Assembly (NCBI GenBank): GCA_017744605.1
Contig: JAGIAZ010000018.1
Coordinates: forward strand, 1 to 64,000
Direction of reading: 5' to 3'
DNA: 64,000 bases
Source of the DNA: Sphingobium sp.
GTDB lineage: Bacteria; Pseudomonadota; Alphaproteobacteria; Sphingomonadales; Sphingomonadaceae
The notes beneath the pieces are model-generated. The model worked only from the letters and a program-made list of their open reading frames with translations. It was not told where the DNA came from and did not search any database. Below, piece by piece: positions 1 to 8,653 of this stretch; position 1 is the first letter of the stretch, and every line of letters begins with the position of its first letter. A program made the translations under genes and the position numbers.

Positions 1-129
1 CTCGCCGAGGACGCCCGAGCACATCGTCAGGTGCTGCCACTTGCCCTTGGGATCGGTGAAACGCAGATCGACCCACTCGATCTCCTTTTCCTCGATCATT
101 TTCAGAATGTCTTTGGGCGTGTTGGCCAT
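1..129 (-). CDS. glnA: Glutamine synthetase, N-terminal fragment
   Basis: Only the first 43 codons are in the window; the gene runs off the left edge. The translation starts MANTPKDILKMIEE and continues through VDLRFTDPKGKWQH, the characteristic start of type I glutamine synthetase, which makes glutamine from glutamate, ammonia and ATP in the cytoplasm. It lies 53 bases downstream of glnB on the same strand, the usual glnB-glnA order of alphaproteobacteria, so the two are probably co-transcribed and nitrogen regulated. Recognition is by sequence; the active-site region is outside the window. Confidence 0.95.
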   Translation of the reverse strand, partial: MANTPKDILKMIEEKEIEWVDLRFTDPKGKWQHLTMCSGVLGE

Positions 130-182
130 GATGTCGGTACCTTCCCGTTACTCTTGAGTTGTTGCGCCTGGATGCTGCCAGA

Positions 183-819
<637 letters not shown>

Positions 820-1644
820 TCAATAAGGCGGGCGGTGGAGGCCCTTGGGGCTCGCGGTGAAGATCTCGCAGCCGGTTTCCGTAATGCCGATCGAATGCTC
901 GAACTGCGCCGAGAGCGTACGGTCGCGGGTGACGGCCGTCCAGCCGTCGTCGAGCATGCGCACGCCCGGCTTGCCGGCGTTGATCATCGGCTCGATGGTG
1001 AAGATCATGCCGGGCCGCAGCTCCGGGCCCGTGCCCGGCCGGCCGACATGGATGACCTCGGGCGAATCATGGAATACGCGGCCCAGGCCATGGCCGCAAA
1101 AGTCCCGCACGACGCCGTAGCGGTGCTTCTCCGCATGGGTCTGGATGGCATGGCCGACATCGCCCAGCGTGTTGCCGGGCCGTGCCTGTTCGATGCCCAG
1201 CATCAGGCATTCATAGGTGACGTCGACCAGGCGCCGCGCCTTGATGGGCACATCGCCGACCAGGTACATACGACTGGTGTCGCCGTGCCAGCCATCGACC
1301 AGCGGCGTCACGTCGATGTTGAGGATATCGCCCTCGCGCAGCGCCTTGTCGCCCGGCATGCCATGGCAGATGACGTTGTTGAGGCTGATGCAGCAGCTGT
1401 ACTGATAGCCGTGATAGCCGAGCGTTGCCGGGACGGCGCCTGCTTCGAGCATCATGTTGCGGATGAAGTCGTCGATATCGCTCGTCACGGCGCCGGGCTG
1501 CACGAGCGGCACGACGGCATCGAGGATCTCGGCGGCGAGGCGTCCCGCCTTGCGCATGCCCGCAAAGCCATCCTCGCCATGGAGCTTGATGGCGGAAGTG
1601 CGGACGGTCGCGATCTCCGCGGTCGGTGTCACATAGGTGGTCAT
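820..1644 (-). CDS. map: Methionine aminopeptidase, type I
   Basis: A 274-residue cytosolic metalloprotease that removes the initiator methionine from nascent proteins. All five metal ligands of the pita-bread fold are present: Asp111 (NIDVT), Asp122 (GDTSRM), His185 (CGHGLG), Glu218 (TIEP) and Glu249 (FEHS). His94 (VICHG) matches the substrate-binding histidine. Length and motif spacing are those of bacterial type Ia enzymes. It is transcribed divergently from the GFA-family gene, with about 70 bases between the two starts. Confidence 0.96.
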   Translation of the reverse strand: MTTYVTPTAEIATVRTSAIKLHGEDGFAGMRKAGRLAAEILDAVVPLVQPGAVTSDIDDFIRNMMLEAGAVPATLGYHGYQYSCCISLNNVICHGMPGDKALREGDILNIDVTPLVDGWHGDTSRMYLVGDVPIKARRLVDVTYECLMLGIEQARPGNTLGDVGHAIQTHAEKHRYGVVRDFCGHGLGRVFHDSPEVIHVGRPGTGPELRPGMIFTIEPMINAGKPGVRMLDDGWTAVTRDRTLSAQFEHSIGITETGCEIFTASPKGLHRPPY

Positions 1645-1711
1645 GGCTTGCGATATAGGCGCAGCGGGTCCAAGTGGCGAGAGGCAAGTCGCGGGAAATT
1701 GGGAGATGGCG

Positions 1712-2221
1712 ATGGCGGAGGTCGATCCAAAGCTGAGCGGCGGCTGTGCGTGCGGCGCGGTGCGCTACGAGATCGGCGCCGCGCCGATCGTGGTCAACAA
1801 TTGCCATTGCACGCTCTGCCAGAAGCAGACCGGCTCGACCTCGGTCGTGAACCTCTTCATCGAAAGCGAGCATATCAGGCTGCTGTCCGGCGAAACCTCC
1901 GAGAATGTGGTCAAGACCGGGAGCGGCGGCGACCATGTGATCGTGCGCTGTGCGGCCTGCGGGACGGCCCTGTGGAGCTTCTATCCGCGCCTCGGCCGGC
2001 TGGCGGCGGGCGTACGCGTCGGGACGCTGGACACGCCGGGCGCTGCGCCGGCCGATGCGGCGATCTTCGTGGCCGACAAGATGCCCTGGGTTACGCTGCC
2101 CGAGGGCATTCCGCATTTCGAGACAGTCTACAATCCGGCCGAACTGCTGCCGCCCGCGCGTTTCGCGCGCATGAAGGCGCTGGCGGCGCTGCGCGAAGCG
2201 CAGAAGGCGGCGCAAGCATGA
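1712..2221 (+). CDS. GFA family zinc-binding protein
   Basis: A 169-residue protein of the glutathione-dependent formaldehyde-activating enzyme/CENP-V family. The zinc-binding cysteines are visible in GGCACGAVRYE, NNCHCTLCQK and RCAACGTALWS. Most bacterial members have no proven substrate, so enzyme function should not be assumed. The start at 1712 is chosen because GGGAG at 1701-1705 is spaced six bases from it; an ATG at 1706 is too close. The stop codon overlaps the next gene's start by four bases (ATGA), so the two genes are translationally coupled. Confidence 0.88.
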   Translation: MAEVDPKLSGGCACGAVRYEIGAAPIVVNNCHCTLCQKQTGSTSVVNLFIESEHIRLLSGETSENVVKTGSGGDHVIVRCAACGTALWSFYPRLGRLAAGVRVGTLDTPGAAPADAAIFVADKMPWVTLPEGIPHFETVYNPAELLPPARFARMKALAALREAQKAAQA

Positions 2222-2973
2222 CCGACCGCATCTGGACAGCGGCGCTCGCCATCATCGGCGACGAGATTCTCTCCGGCCGGACGCAGGACAAGAATGTCGC
2301 GCAGATTGCGACATGGCTGAACGTGCAGGGCATCCGCCTCAAGGAAGTGCGCATCGTGGCGGACGACATGGCGGCGATCGGCGCGGCGGTGCGGCAGCTC
2401 AACGCCAATCACGATTATCTGTTCACCACCGGCGGCATCGGACCTACGCATGACGACATTACGGTCGATGCGATCGCCGCGGCCTTCGGCTTGCCGGTCG
2501 TGGTCCATCCGGAAGCGCGGGCCATTCTCGAAGCCTATTACGAGACGCGCGGCGGGCTCAATGACGCCCGGCTGCGCATGGCGCGCGTGCCGCATGGCGC
2601 CGATCTCATCCCCAATCGCACTTCGGGCGCGCCCGGCATTCGGCTGGGGTCGATCTTCATCATGGCGGGGGTGCCGGCGATCGCGGCCGCCATGCTCGAG
2701 ACGCTGACCGGCGAGCTGGAAGGCGGCGCGCCGCTTGTCAGCCACAGCATCGGCGGCTGGGTGGCGGAGAGCGAAGTGGCGCCCATCCTCGAGGCGGTGG
2801 AGAAGGCCCACCAGGCCTGCCAGATCGGCAGCTATCCGTTCTTCCGTGAAGGCCGCACGGGCGCGAATTTCGTGATCCGCTCGGCGGACCCGGCCGCGCT
2901 GGCGACCTGCGCACAGGCGCTGATCGCGGCGCTCACCGACGCGGGTTTTGCGGTGACGGATGGGGGAATCTGA
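2218..2973 (+). CDS. CinA-like molybdopterin-binding protein
   Basis: A 251-residue protein with the MoaB/Mog-type fold. The family signature LFTTGGIGPTHDDIT lies near residues 65-80, and the N-terminus (ALAIIGDEILSGRTQDKN) matches the first domain of CinA (competence/damage-inducible protein A). The C-terminal CinA deamidase domain is absent, so this is the stand-alone form common in alphaproteobacteria. Its biochemical role is not established; a nucleotide-pyrophosphatase-like activity is known for some relatives. It overlaps the preceding GFA gene by four bases. Confidence 0.85.
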   Translation: MTDRIWTAALAIIGDEILSGRTQDKNVAQIATWLNVQGIRLKEVRIVADDMAAIGAAVRQLNANHDYLFTTGGIGPTHDDITVDAIAAAFGLPVVVHPEARAILEAYYETRGGLNDARLRMARVPHGADLIPNRTSGAPGIRLGSIFIMAGVPAIAAAMLETLTGELEGGAPLVSHSIGGWVAESEVAPILEAVEKAHQACQIGSYPFFREGRTGANFVIRSADPAALATCAQALIAALTDAGFAVTDGGI

Positions 2974-3101
2974 CCGGGCCGGTCCGGCGCTCGACGATCA
3001 TCCGGGCGTGGACGCCGCTGCGATGGGGATTCCCGCCGGATCGTGCCAACTGGCGCATCCCAAATCGTTCCTTATAGGCGATTGAAATATAAGAAAAATC
3101 A

Positions 3102-3175
3102 TGGAGCGGGTGAGGGGAATCGAACCCCCGTCGTCAGCTTGGGAAGCTGCTGCTCTACCATTGAGCTACACCCGC
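3102..3175 (-). tRNA. tRNA-Gly(CCC)
   Basis: The minus strand reads GCGGGTGTAGCTCAATGGTA and folds as a cloverleaf of 74 nt with an encoded CCA end. The acceptor stem GCGGGTG pairs with CACCCGC, the anticodon loop is TTCCCAA giving anticodon CCC, and the T arm has GGTTCGATTCC. The gene marks the left limit of the long accessory region. Confidence 0.96.
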
Positions 3176-3399
3176 ATCGCCACGCGGCGGCGATCTCGGC
3201 CTAGCGTGCCGTCGGCGGCCGGTCAACGGTGCGTTGCCAGCGGCGAAGCGTGACTGCAATGCGGCCGAAAAGAGGGGTTCCTCCGTTTGTCCCTGTTCGA
3301 GCCCGCGTCGCCGCATCGCCCCTATCGTACGGGGTTGCGTCTCGGCGAGAAGGAGATCGGAAGCGGCCTCAGGCCGCCGGGTTGCGGAGAATTTCCTAA

Positions 3400-3726
3400 G
3401 TGTTGTTGACTCGTGAAGTACCTGTTTTTCGGCGTGGCAAGCTGGATGTAAGCCTTCGCCCGCCGGCTCTTTGGTGGGGCGGGCAAATTCGTCATGGCTT
3501 CCGGCCCGCGACGATCAAGCTGATTGCATCCATCATGGCTGAACCCGTGGTCGAGACGGACGACCTGCTCGATGCCATGGGCTGGGACACGCTGAACACG
3601 CTGCGCACGAAGATCGGCGAGACGCGCTCGCTGCTGGCCTGCGCGGGCTTGCCTGTCCATATCGTCAGCGTCTCGAAGGATGGCGGTCGGGGGATCGCCG
3701 GTTTCCGGATCGACGTTCTGGAATGA
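3400..3726 (+). CDS. Small hypothetical protein, winged-helix-like
   Basis: A short reading frame of at most 108 residues; ATG 3535 is an alternative start. From about codon 30 onward the codons are strongly G/C-ended, like true genes nearby. The segment DLLDAMGWDTLNTLRTKIG followed by GGRGIAGFRI resembles a small winged-helix DNA-binding module of the DUF3489 kind. No convincing ribosome binding site precedes either start, and the first 30 codons look non-coding. It could be a real small regulator or a remnant. No function is assigned. Confidence 0.4.
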   Translation: MLLTREVPVFRRGKLDVSLRPPALWWGGQIRHGFRPATIKLIASIMAEPVVETDDLLDAMGWDTLNTLRTKIGETRSLLACAGLPVHIVSVSKDGGRGIAGFRIDVLE

Positions 3727-4059
3727 CCGCGGGCCGCCGCTCCTGCACGGAGCGGTGTTGGTCGTCGCGCAAAATGACGGACGCCTGTGCCGAATGGCAA
3801 CGGTGCCCGGCAAGCCTCCCGTGCCGGTGCGTCGGCGCGGCGGATGACATGCGGCCTTTCGTGTCTCGTTCCGCCCATCCCGGGGCTGTAGAGCGGCGCA
3901 CATTTCCGCTGCAGGTAAGTAGCATTCTATTTCTTGCGTTCATCGCTTGTCGGCACGTGACAAGCTGCGTGCGCTCGTCTTATGGTCCGCCGACTCCGCG
4001 AACCCGGCACCCAAGATCGGCGCGGCGTGACCGGCCCGGGAAACCGAGGGGGAGGATCA
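3727..4059. other. Upstream region of the exported-protein operon
   Basis: No gene is supported here. The region should hold the promoter of the operon that starts at 4060. The clearest structure is a perfect 7-bp inverted repeat, GCTTGTC-GGCACGT-GACAAGC at 3945-3965, about 95 bases before the first gene, which has the size of a repressor operator. The ribosome binding site GGGGGAGGA lies at 4048-4055. Confidence 0.4.
3945..3965. promoter_or_regulatory. Candidate operator dyad upstream of the operon
   Basis: A perfect inverted repeat of 7-bp arms with a 7-base spacer (GCTTGTC/GACAAGC). It lies between the accessory region's left edge and the first gene of the 4060-12187 operon. No regulator gene is adjacent, so any cognate protein would be encoded elsewhere. 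The reading as an operator is inference from symmetry and position alone. Confidence 0.3.
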
Positions 4060-5079
4060 GTGACGTCGCTTCTAAAGACTTTCACGCGGCACGCCATGCT
4101 GGCGGGCGCCGCCCTGCTGGGACTTGCGGCCATGCCCGCCAATGCCCAGCTTCCCGGCCAGCCGAGCGCCGTGCTCAAGATCGATTGCGACCGCGCCTGC
4201 CTGATCGGCTTCGTCCGGCAATATATGGGCGCGTTGGCCAAGCAGGATCCCAAGGCTGTGGCGATCGCGCCCAATGCGCGCTTTACCGAGAACAATGTGA
4301 TGATCCCGGTCGGCAAGGGCCTGTGGCGCTCGGTCAACAAGGTCGCCGACACAGGCCTCGAGGTCGCCGATCCGGAAACCGGCAATGCCGCCTGGTTCGG
4401 CGTGGTCTGGGAGCATGACCAGCCCGCTTATTATGCGATGCGCATCCATGTGACGCGCGGCCGCATCGACGAGATCGAGACCGTCGTCCATCGCAAGACC
4501 GGCCTGCCGGCGCCTTTCGGGCCGATCGACAAGGTGGCGCACGATCCTGAATTCCAGCAGGTGCTGGCGCCGACTGAGCGCCGCTCGCGCGAGCGGCTGA
4601 TCGCGGTCGCGCAGAGCTATTTCAACACGGTGGAGCGCAACGACGGTGCCGTCTTCGCGCCCTTCACCGAGGATTGCGCCCGGCTGGAGAACGGCATCAG
4701 CACGACCGCGCCGCCGCCCGGGGGCGGAGGAGGCAATGCCGCCGACATCGCCACGGGCTGCCGCAACCAGTTCCTGCTGGGGATCTATTATATCAACAAG
4801 CGGGTGCGCGAGCGCCGCTTTCCGATCGTCGATACCGAGCGCGGCGTGGTCGTTGCCTCGGGCTTCTTCGATCATGACAACAGCTTCGACCGCTATCCCA
4901 TCAACAATGGCGGCGAGATGAAGACGGCGCTCAAATGGCCGAACTCGATCACGCTGCTCGAAGCCTTCCGCGTGAAGGACAGCCAGATCCAGCGGATCGA
5001 GGTGGTGTTCACCTATGTGCCCTATGCGATGCACAATCCCTGGGCCGTCGGCCGCCAATATTCGGAGCTCGGCCAATGA
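4060..5079 (+). CDS. Exported DUF8021-like protein 1
   Basis: A 339-residue protein with a GTG start preceded by GGGGGAGGA. A signal peptide covers roughly residues 1-30 and ends ANAQ. The mature protein has two similar halves: the first begins IDCDRACLIGFVRQYM and contains FTENN; the second has LIAVAQSYFNTVE followed by EDCARLENG and later GCRNQF. This matches proteins I know as DUF8021, found in fungi and proteobacteria with no proven function. Export suggests a periplasmic role. It is the first gene of an operon and overlaps the next gene by four bases (ATGA). Confidence 0.82.
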   Translation: MTSLLKTFTRHAMLAGAALLGLAAMPANAQLPGQPSAVLKIDCDRACLIGFVRQYMGALAKQDPKAVAIAPNARFTENNVMIPVGKGLWRSVNKVADTGLEVADPETGNAAWFGVVWEHDQPAYYAMRIHVTRGRIDEIETVVHRKTGLPAPFGPIDKVAHDPEFQQVLAPTERRSRERLIAVAQSYFNTVERNDGAVFAPFTEDCARLENGISTTAPPPGGGGGNAADIATGCRNQFLLGIYYINKRVRERRFPIVDTERGVVVASGFFDHDNSFDRYPINNGGEMKTALKWPNSITLLEAFRVKDSQIQRIEVVFTYVPYAMHNPWAVGRQYSELGQ

Positions 5080-6098
5080 GGGCTCGTCTCGCAACGGCAT
5101 TGGGCGCCATTCTCGTCGCCACGGCCGGCAGCGCGCTCGCGCAGGCGCCGACGGCCGCCCCCGCTGGGCAGAAGCCGATCCTTCGTCCCTTCGGATCGGT
5201 GCCGCTCATGGTGCCGCCGTCTTCGGATGCGCCCCGGGATTGCGACGACGCCTGTCTCAAGGGGCTCGCGCAGCAATATATGGACGCGCTGGTCAAGCAG
5301 GATGGCTCGAAGCTGCCCTGGGCCGATCGGGTCCGTTATGCCGAGAATGGCGTCACCATCATGGTCTCGGACGGCACCTGGGCGACGGCGACCGCCAAAG
5401 GCGCATCGCCGCTGATCGTGGCGGATGCCAAGGCCGGCAAGGCGGTCTGGATCGGCTCGGTCGACGAGCATGGCCAGCCCGGCTTCTATGCCATCGAGCT
5501 GACGGCGCGGGGCGGCAGGATCGTCAGCGTGCAGGCAACCATCCGGCGCCAGCAAGGGCGGCCGCCTTTCGGCGACCCCATCGCCTTCACGCATGACCCG
5601 GCCTTTTCGGCCACGGTCGCCAAGGGCAAGGAGACGCCCCGTGCGATCATGTCCGGCCTCGTCCAGGCCTATTTCGAAGCGCAGGGCGGCAAGAGTAAGG
5701 CGCCTGCCTTCGGCAAGGGTTGCGTATTGATCGAAAATGGCGTGCCGATGACGGGCAACCTGCCCGCGGCCAAGGGCGAGAGCGGCGATTGCGCGACAAG
5801 CTTCTCGCGCGGTCTGTTCGGCGAGTTCGAAGCTATCCGCCGCCGTATCGTTGCCTATGACGACGCGCGCGGGTTGGTGGTGGTCAGCGGCGTGCGCGAC
5901 CTTCCCGGCGCGACCACCAGCTTCACGGGCAGCGACGGCAAGGGCTACAAGTCCGAGGCCGACTATCCGCGCAGCTTCGGCTTCGTGACCGTGTTCAAGA
6001 TCGAGGGCAACGCGATCGCGCGGGTCGAGAGCATCGCCACCGAATTGCCTTATCTCATGCCGCCGCCCTGGCAGGAGCCGAGAGGACCAAGACCATGA
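5076..6098 (+). CDS. Exported DUF8021-like protein 2
   Basis: A 340-residue paralogue of the preceding gene. A signal peptide (ends SALAQ, about residue 23) is followed by a proline-rich linker. The first half contains RDCDDACLKGLAQQYMDAL and YAENG; the second contains GLVQAYFEAQ, KGCVLIENG and DCATSF, then a VVVSGV strand equivalent to VVVASGF of its neighbour. Conserved Cys-Asp-x-x-Cys and ENG motifs define the family here. It is coupled by four-base overlaps to the genes on both sides. The function is unknown; a periplasmic location is inferred from the signal sequence. Confidence 0.82.
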   Translation: MRARLATALGAILVATAGSALAQAPTAAPAGQKPILRPFGSVPLMVPPSSDAPRDCDDACLKGLAQQYMDALVKQDGSKLPWADRVRYAENGVTIMVSDGTWATATAKGASPLIVADAKAGKAVWIGSVDEHGQPGFYAIELTARGGRIVSVQATIRRQQGRPPFGDPIAFTHDPAFSATVAKGKETPRAIMSGLVQAYFEAQGGKSKAPAFGKGCVLIENGVPMTGNLPAAKGESGDCATSFSRGLFGEFEAIRRRIVAYDDARGLVVVSGVRDLPGATTSFTGSDGKGYKSEADYPRSFGFVTVFKIEGNAIARVESIATELPYLMPPPWQEPRGPRP

Positions 6099-7036
6099 AC
6101 ATCAGGACCGTCGCCCTTGTCGGAACCGTAATCGCCCTCGGCCTCGCGAGCGCATCCGCCTTTGCCCGGGACGTGACCATCGACGACACGAAGGTTTTCA
6201 CCGAGAGCATCAGCGCCGATGCGGCGGGCAATCTCTATGCCGGCAGCACCAAGGGCATCGTCTTCCGCGCGACGCCGGGCAGCGACAAGGCGGTCGCCTG
6301 GATCAAGCCGGACGACAGCAACAAGATTAGGATGCTGCTCGGCGTGGTTGCGCATGATGCGTCCAACACGCTCTGGGTCTGCTCCATTCCCGGTTTCGGC
6401 GGGCCGCCGACGCCCGGCGCGGACTCCGCCGCCGTGGCCTTCGATCTCAAGACCGGCGCTTTCAAGGCGCGCTATGTGCTGCCCGGCCCGAATGCGACCT
6501 GCAACGACATCACCGTCAGCCAACAAGGCAAGGTCTACATCGCGGAGACATCGGGCGGCCGCATCTTCAGCATCGCGCCCGATGCCAGAGACGTGAAGCT
6601 CGAGGTGCAGGATGCGCAGCTCAACGGCATAGACGGCATCGCGTTTACGGCGGACAATATTCTTTATGCCAACAACACCCGCGCCAACACCTTCTTCCGG
6701 GTCAATCGCGACGGCAATGGCAATTATCAGAGCCTGACCAGGCTCAATGTCTCGATGGAGTTCAAGGGCCCGGATGGCCTCAGGCTCTACAAGGGCAACC
6801 AGCTGCTCCAGGCCGAGACCGGCAACAACCGCATCGCGCTGCTGACCATCAATGGCGACAATGTCGACGTGAAGCCCCTTGGCGGCAGCTTCCAGGGGCC
6901 GGCCGCGGTCACCCATATCGGCGACACCGCCTATTCGGTCAGCGGGATGATCAACTATATGTTCGATCCCAAGCTCAAGGACCAGGATCCCGGTCCCTTC
7001 ATCATGAAAGCCGTGCCGATCGGAGCCGCGAAATGA
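6095..7036 (+). CDS. Exported SMP-30/lactonase-like beta-propeller
   Basis: A 313-residue protein with a signal peptide (about residues 1-24, ending SAFA). Repeated strand patterns such as ISADAAGNLYAGSTKG, CNDITVSQQGKVYIAE and GIDGIAFTADNILYAN fit a six-bladed propeller of the SMP-30/gluconolactonase/LRE class, whose members are often calcium-dependent lactonases or esterases. The catalytic metal ligands cannot be fixed by eye, so activity is uncertain. The gene sits between the DUF8021-like and SnoaL-like genes with four-base overlaps on both sides, and probably acts in the periplasm on the same substrate as its neighbours. Confidence 0.78.
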   Translation: MNIRTVALVGTVIALGLASASAFARDVTIDDTKVFTESISADAAGNLYAGSTKGIVFRATPGSDKAVAWIKPDDSNKIRMLLGVVAHDASNTLWVCSIPGFGGPPTPGADSAAVAFDLKTGAFKARYVLPGPNATCNDITVSQQGKVYIAETSGGRIFSIAPDARDVKLEVQDAQLNGIDGIAFTADNILYANNTRANTFFRVNRDGNGNYQSLTRLNVSMEFKGPDGLRLYKGNQLLQAETGNNRIALLTINGDNVDVKPLGGSFQGPAAVTHIGDTAYSVSGMINYMFDPKLKDQDPGPFIMKAVPIGAAK

Positions 7037-7869
7037 GCGGCCGCCTCCTCTCCCGTCATCCCGGCGAAGGCCGGGCTCCACATGCAGGAGTCTCGGACAT
7101 GGCGCCCATGGCTTCCGGCTTTTGCCGGAATGACGGTGGGTTGTGGGGTCGCAGGGCGCGCTGCGTGGCCGGTGCCTTCGCCGCCGCATTGCTGCTGTCC
7201 GCCATGCCGGCGCCCGCCGCTGCGCCGGGCATCGACCAGGAGATCGACGCGCTCACCCGGCGCGTCGAGAAGCTGGAGGGCGCGCGCGCGGTCAAGAAGC
7301 TGCAGCGCGCCTTCGGTTTCTATGTCGACCGCGGCCTGTGGGACGAAGCGGCGGACCTCTTCGCCGACAATGGCACGATCGAGATCGGCATGGACGGCGT
7401 CTATGTCGGCAAGGTGCGCATCAAGGATTATCTCAAGCGCCTGCACGGCAACCAGGATGGCCTGATCTACGGCCAGCTCAACGAGTGGGTGACGCTCCAG
7501 CCGGTGGTCGATGTCGCGCCCGACGGGCTCAGCGCCAAGGGCCGCTGGCGCGATCTCGGCATGCTCGGCCAGTACAAGAAGCACGCCGAGTGGCGCGACG
7601 GCACCTATGAGAATGATTATGTGAAGGAAGGCGGCGTCTGGAAGATCAAGGCGCTCCATCTCTATGTCAATTTCGTGGCGCCCTATGAGAAGGGCTGGGC
7701 GCGGCTGAAGCCGGGCGAGGGGCTCGCCGCCAGCCAGACCTCCAAGGACTTCCCGCCCGACCGGCCGCCGACCGCGCCTTATGCGAGCTATCCCGATCCC
7801 GAGGTGGCGCCGTTCCATGGCCCCAATCCGGTGACCGGCAAACCGGTCGTGCTGGGAGGTGCGAAATGA
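7033..7869 (+). CDS. Exported SnoaL-like (NTF2-fold) protein 1
   Basis: A 278-residue protein. After an unusual N-terminal stretch (residues 1-43) comes a hydrophobic signal segment ending APAAA near residue 64. The mature part starts with a short coiled segment (DALTRRVEKLEG) and then has the SnoaL/NTF2 pattern AFGFYVDRGLWDEAADLFADNG. SnoaL-fold enzymes include cyclases, dehydratases, isomerases and C-C lyases, so the reaction cannot be named. The N-terminal stretch is encoded by a REP-type palindrome at 7053-7136. Four-base overlaps on both sides support the start at 7033. Confidence 0.8.
   Translation: MSGRLLSRHPGEGRAPHAGVSDMAPMASGFCRNDGGLWGRRARCVAGAFAAALLLSAMPAPAAAPGIDQEIDALTRRVEKLEGARAVKKLQRAFGFYVDRGLWDEAADLFADNGTIEIGMDGVYVGKVRIKDYLKRLHGNQDGLIYGQLNEWVTLQPVVDVAPDGLSAKGRWRDLGMLGQYKKHAEWRDGTYENDYVKEGGVWKIKALHLYVNFVAPYEKGWARLKPGEGLAASQTSKDFPPDRPPTAPYASYPDPEVAPFHGPNPVTGKPVVLGGAK
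7053..7136. repeat. REPIN-like repeat inside a signal-peptide region
   Basis: Two REP-like hairpins in inverted orientation: left arm 7053-7080 begins CCGTCATCCCGGCGAAGG and right arm 7109-7136 ends TTTTGCCGGAATGACGG. The arms are reverse complements with about seven mismatches in 28 bases. The pattern matches the widespread family whose ends read CGTCATTCCCGCGAAAGCGGG. It lies in frame inside the first codons of the SnoaL-like gene and is apparently translated. Confidence 0.75.
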
Positions 7870-8651
7870 TGCGAGATCTTGCCCCATCCACTTCCGTTCG
7901 GCCTGTTCGAGCTAGGCGTCTCGCTCGAACAGGGCGAACGGTGTTTTTGGGATTGGTGTTTGCCTTGCTGGCAACTTCCGCACCTTCATTCGCCCAAGCC
8001 GACCTCGCCGGCCGTGTCGCCGCCTACAAGCAGCGCGTGCAGCTGCTCGAGGACCAGGACGCGATCGAGAACCTCCAGGCCACCTACGGCTATTATTTCG
8101 ACAAGGGCCTCTGGGACCAGGCCGCCGGCCTGTTCACCAGGACCGGCAGCTTCGAATATGGCCAGCGCGGCGTCTATATCGGCCCGGCGCGCATCCAGAA
8201 GGCGATGCTGCTGTTCGGGCCGCAGGGGCTCGCCGCCGGCCATCTCAACACGCACATGATGCTGCAGCCCTATATCGTCGTCGCCAGGGACGGGAGAACG
8301 GCGACGGCGCGCTGGCAGGGCATGATGATGCTCGCCCAGCCGGGACAGAACGGCGTCTGGGGCGTCGGCATCACCAATGCCGATTATGTGAAGGAGGCGG
8401 GCGTCTGGAAGATTGCCAGCCTGCATTTCTTCGTGACCGCGCAGACCGACTATGATCTCGGCTTCACCAAGTCGGCGCTGCCGATCGAGGGTCCGAGCGC
8501 GGTCTTCCCGCCCGACAGGCCGCCGACGGTGCAATATCGCTCCTTCCCGGGCGCCTATATTCCGCCGTTCAATTTCGATCATCCGGTGACGGGCAAGCCC
8601 TTGAAGGACATTGCGCAGCCTGGCGACAGCGTCACGGGGAGGGGCAAGTGA
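7866..8651 (+). CDS. Exported SnoaL-like (NTF2-fold) protein 2
   Basis: A 261-residue protein. A basic N-terminal region containing RARRLARTGRT is followed by a hydrophobic signal core and cleavage near SFAQA (about residue 43). The mature protein has a coiled segment (YKQRVQLLEDQDAIENLQ) and the fold pattern TYGYYFDKGLWDQAAGLFTRTG, close to its neighbours. The basic n-region is encoded by a 19-bp inverted repeat (7894-7941). A GTG at 7941 just after the repeat is an alternative start, but ATG 7866 overlaps the upstream stop by four bases. The reaction is unknown; the protein is probably periplasmic. Confidence 0.8.
   Translation: MMRDLAPSTSVRPVRARRLARTGRTVFLGLVFALLATSAPSFAQADLAGRVAAYKQRVQLLEDQDAIENLQATYGYYFDKGLWDQAAGLFTRTGSFEYGQRGVYIGPARIQKAMLLFGPQGLAAGHLNTHMMLQPYIVVARDGRTATARWQGMMMLAQPGQNGVWGVGITNADYVKEAGVWKIASLHFFVTAQTDYDLGFTKSALPIEGPSAVFPPDRPPTVQYRSFPGAYIPPFNFDHPVTGKPLKDIAQPGDSVTGRGK
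7894..7941. repeat. Inverted repeat inside a signal-peptide region
   Basis: The left arm CCGTTCGGCCTGTTCGAGC (7894-7912) and right arm GCTCGAACAGGGCGAACGG (7923-7941) are reverse complements with one mismatch in 19 bases, separated by 10 bases. The sequence resembles the sphingomonad palindrome family with CCGTTCG...CGAACGG ends. It is in frame near the start of the second SnoaL-like gene. Confidence 0.8.
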
Positions 8652-8653
8652 TT

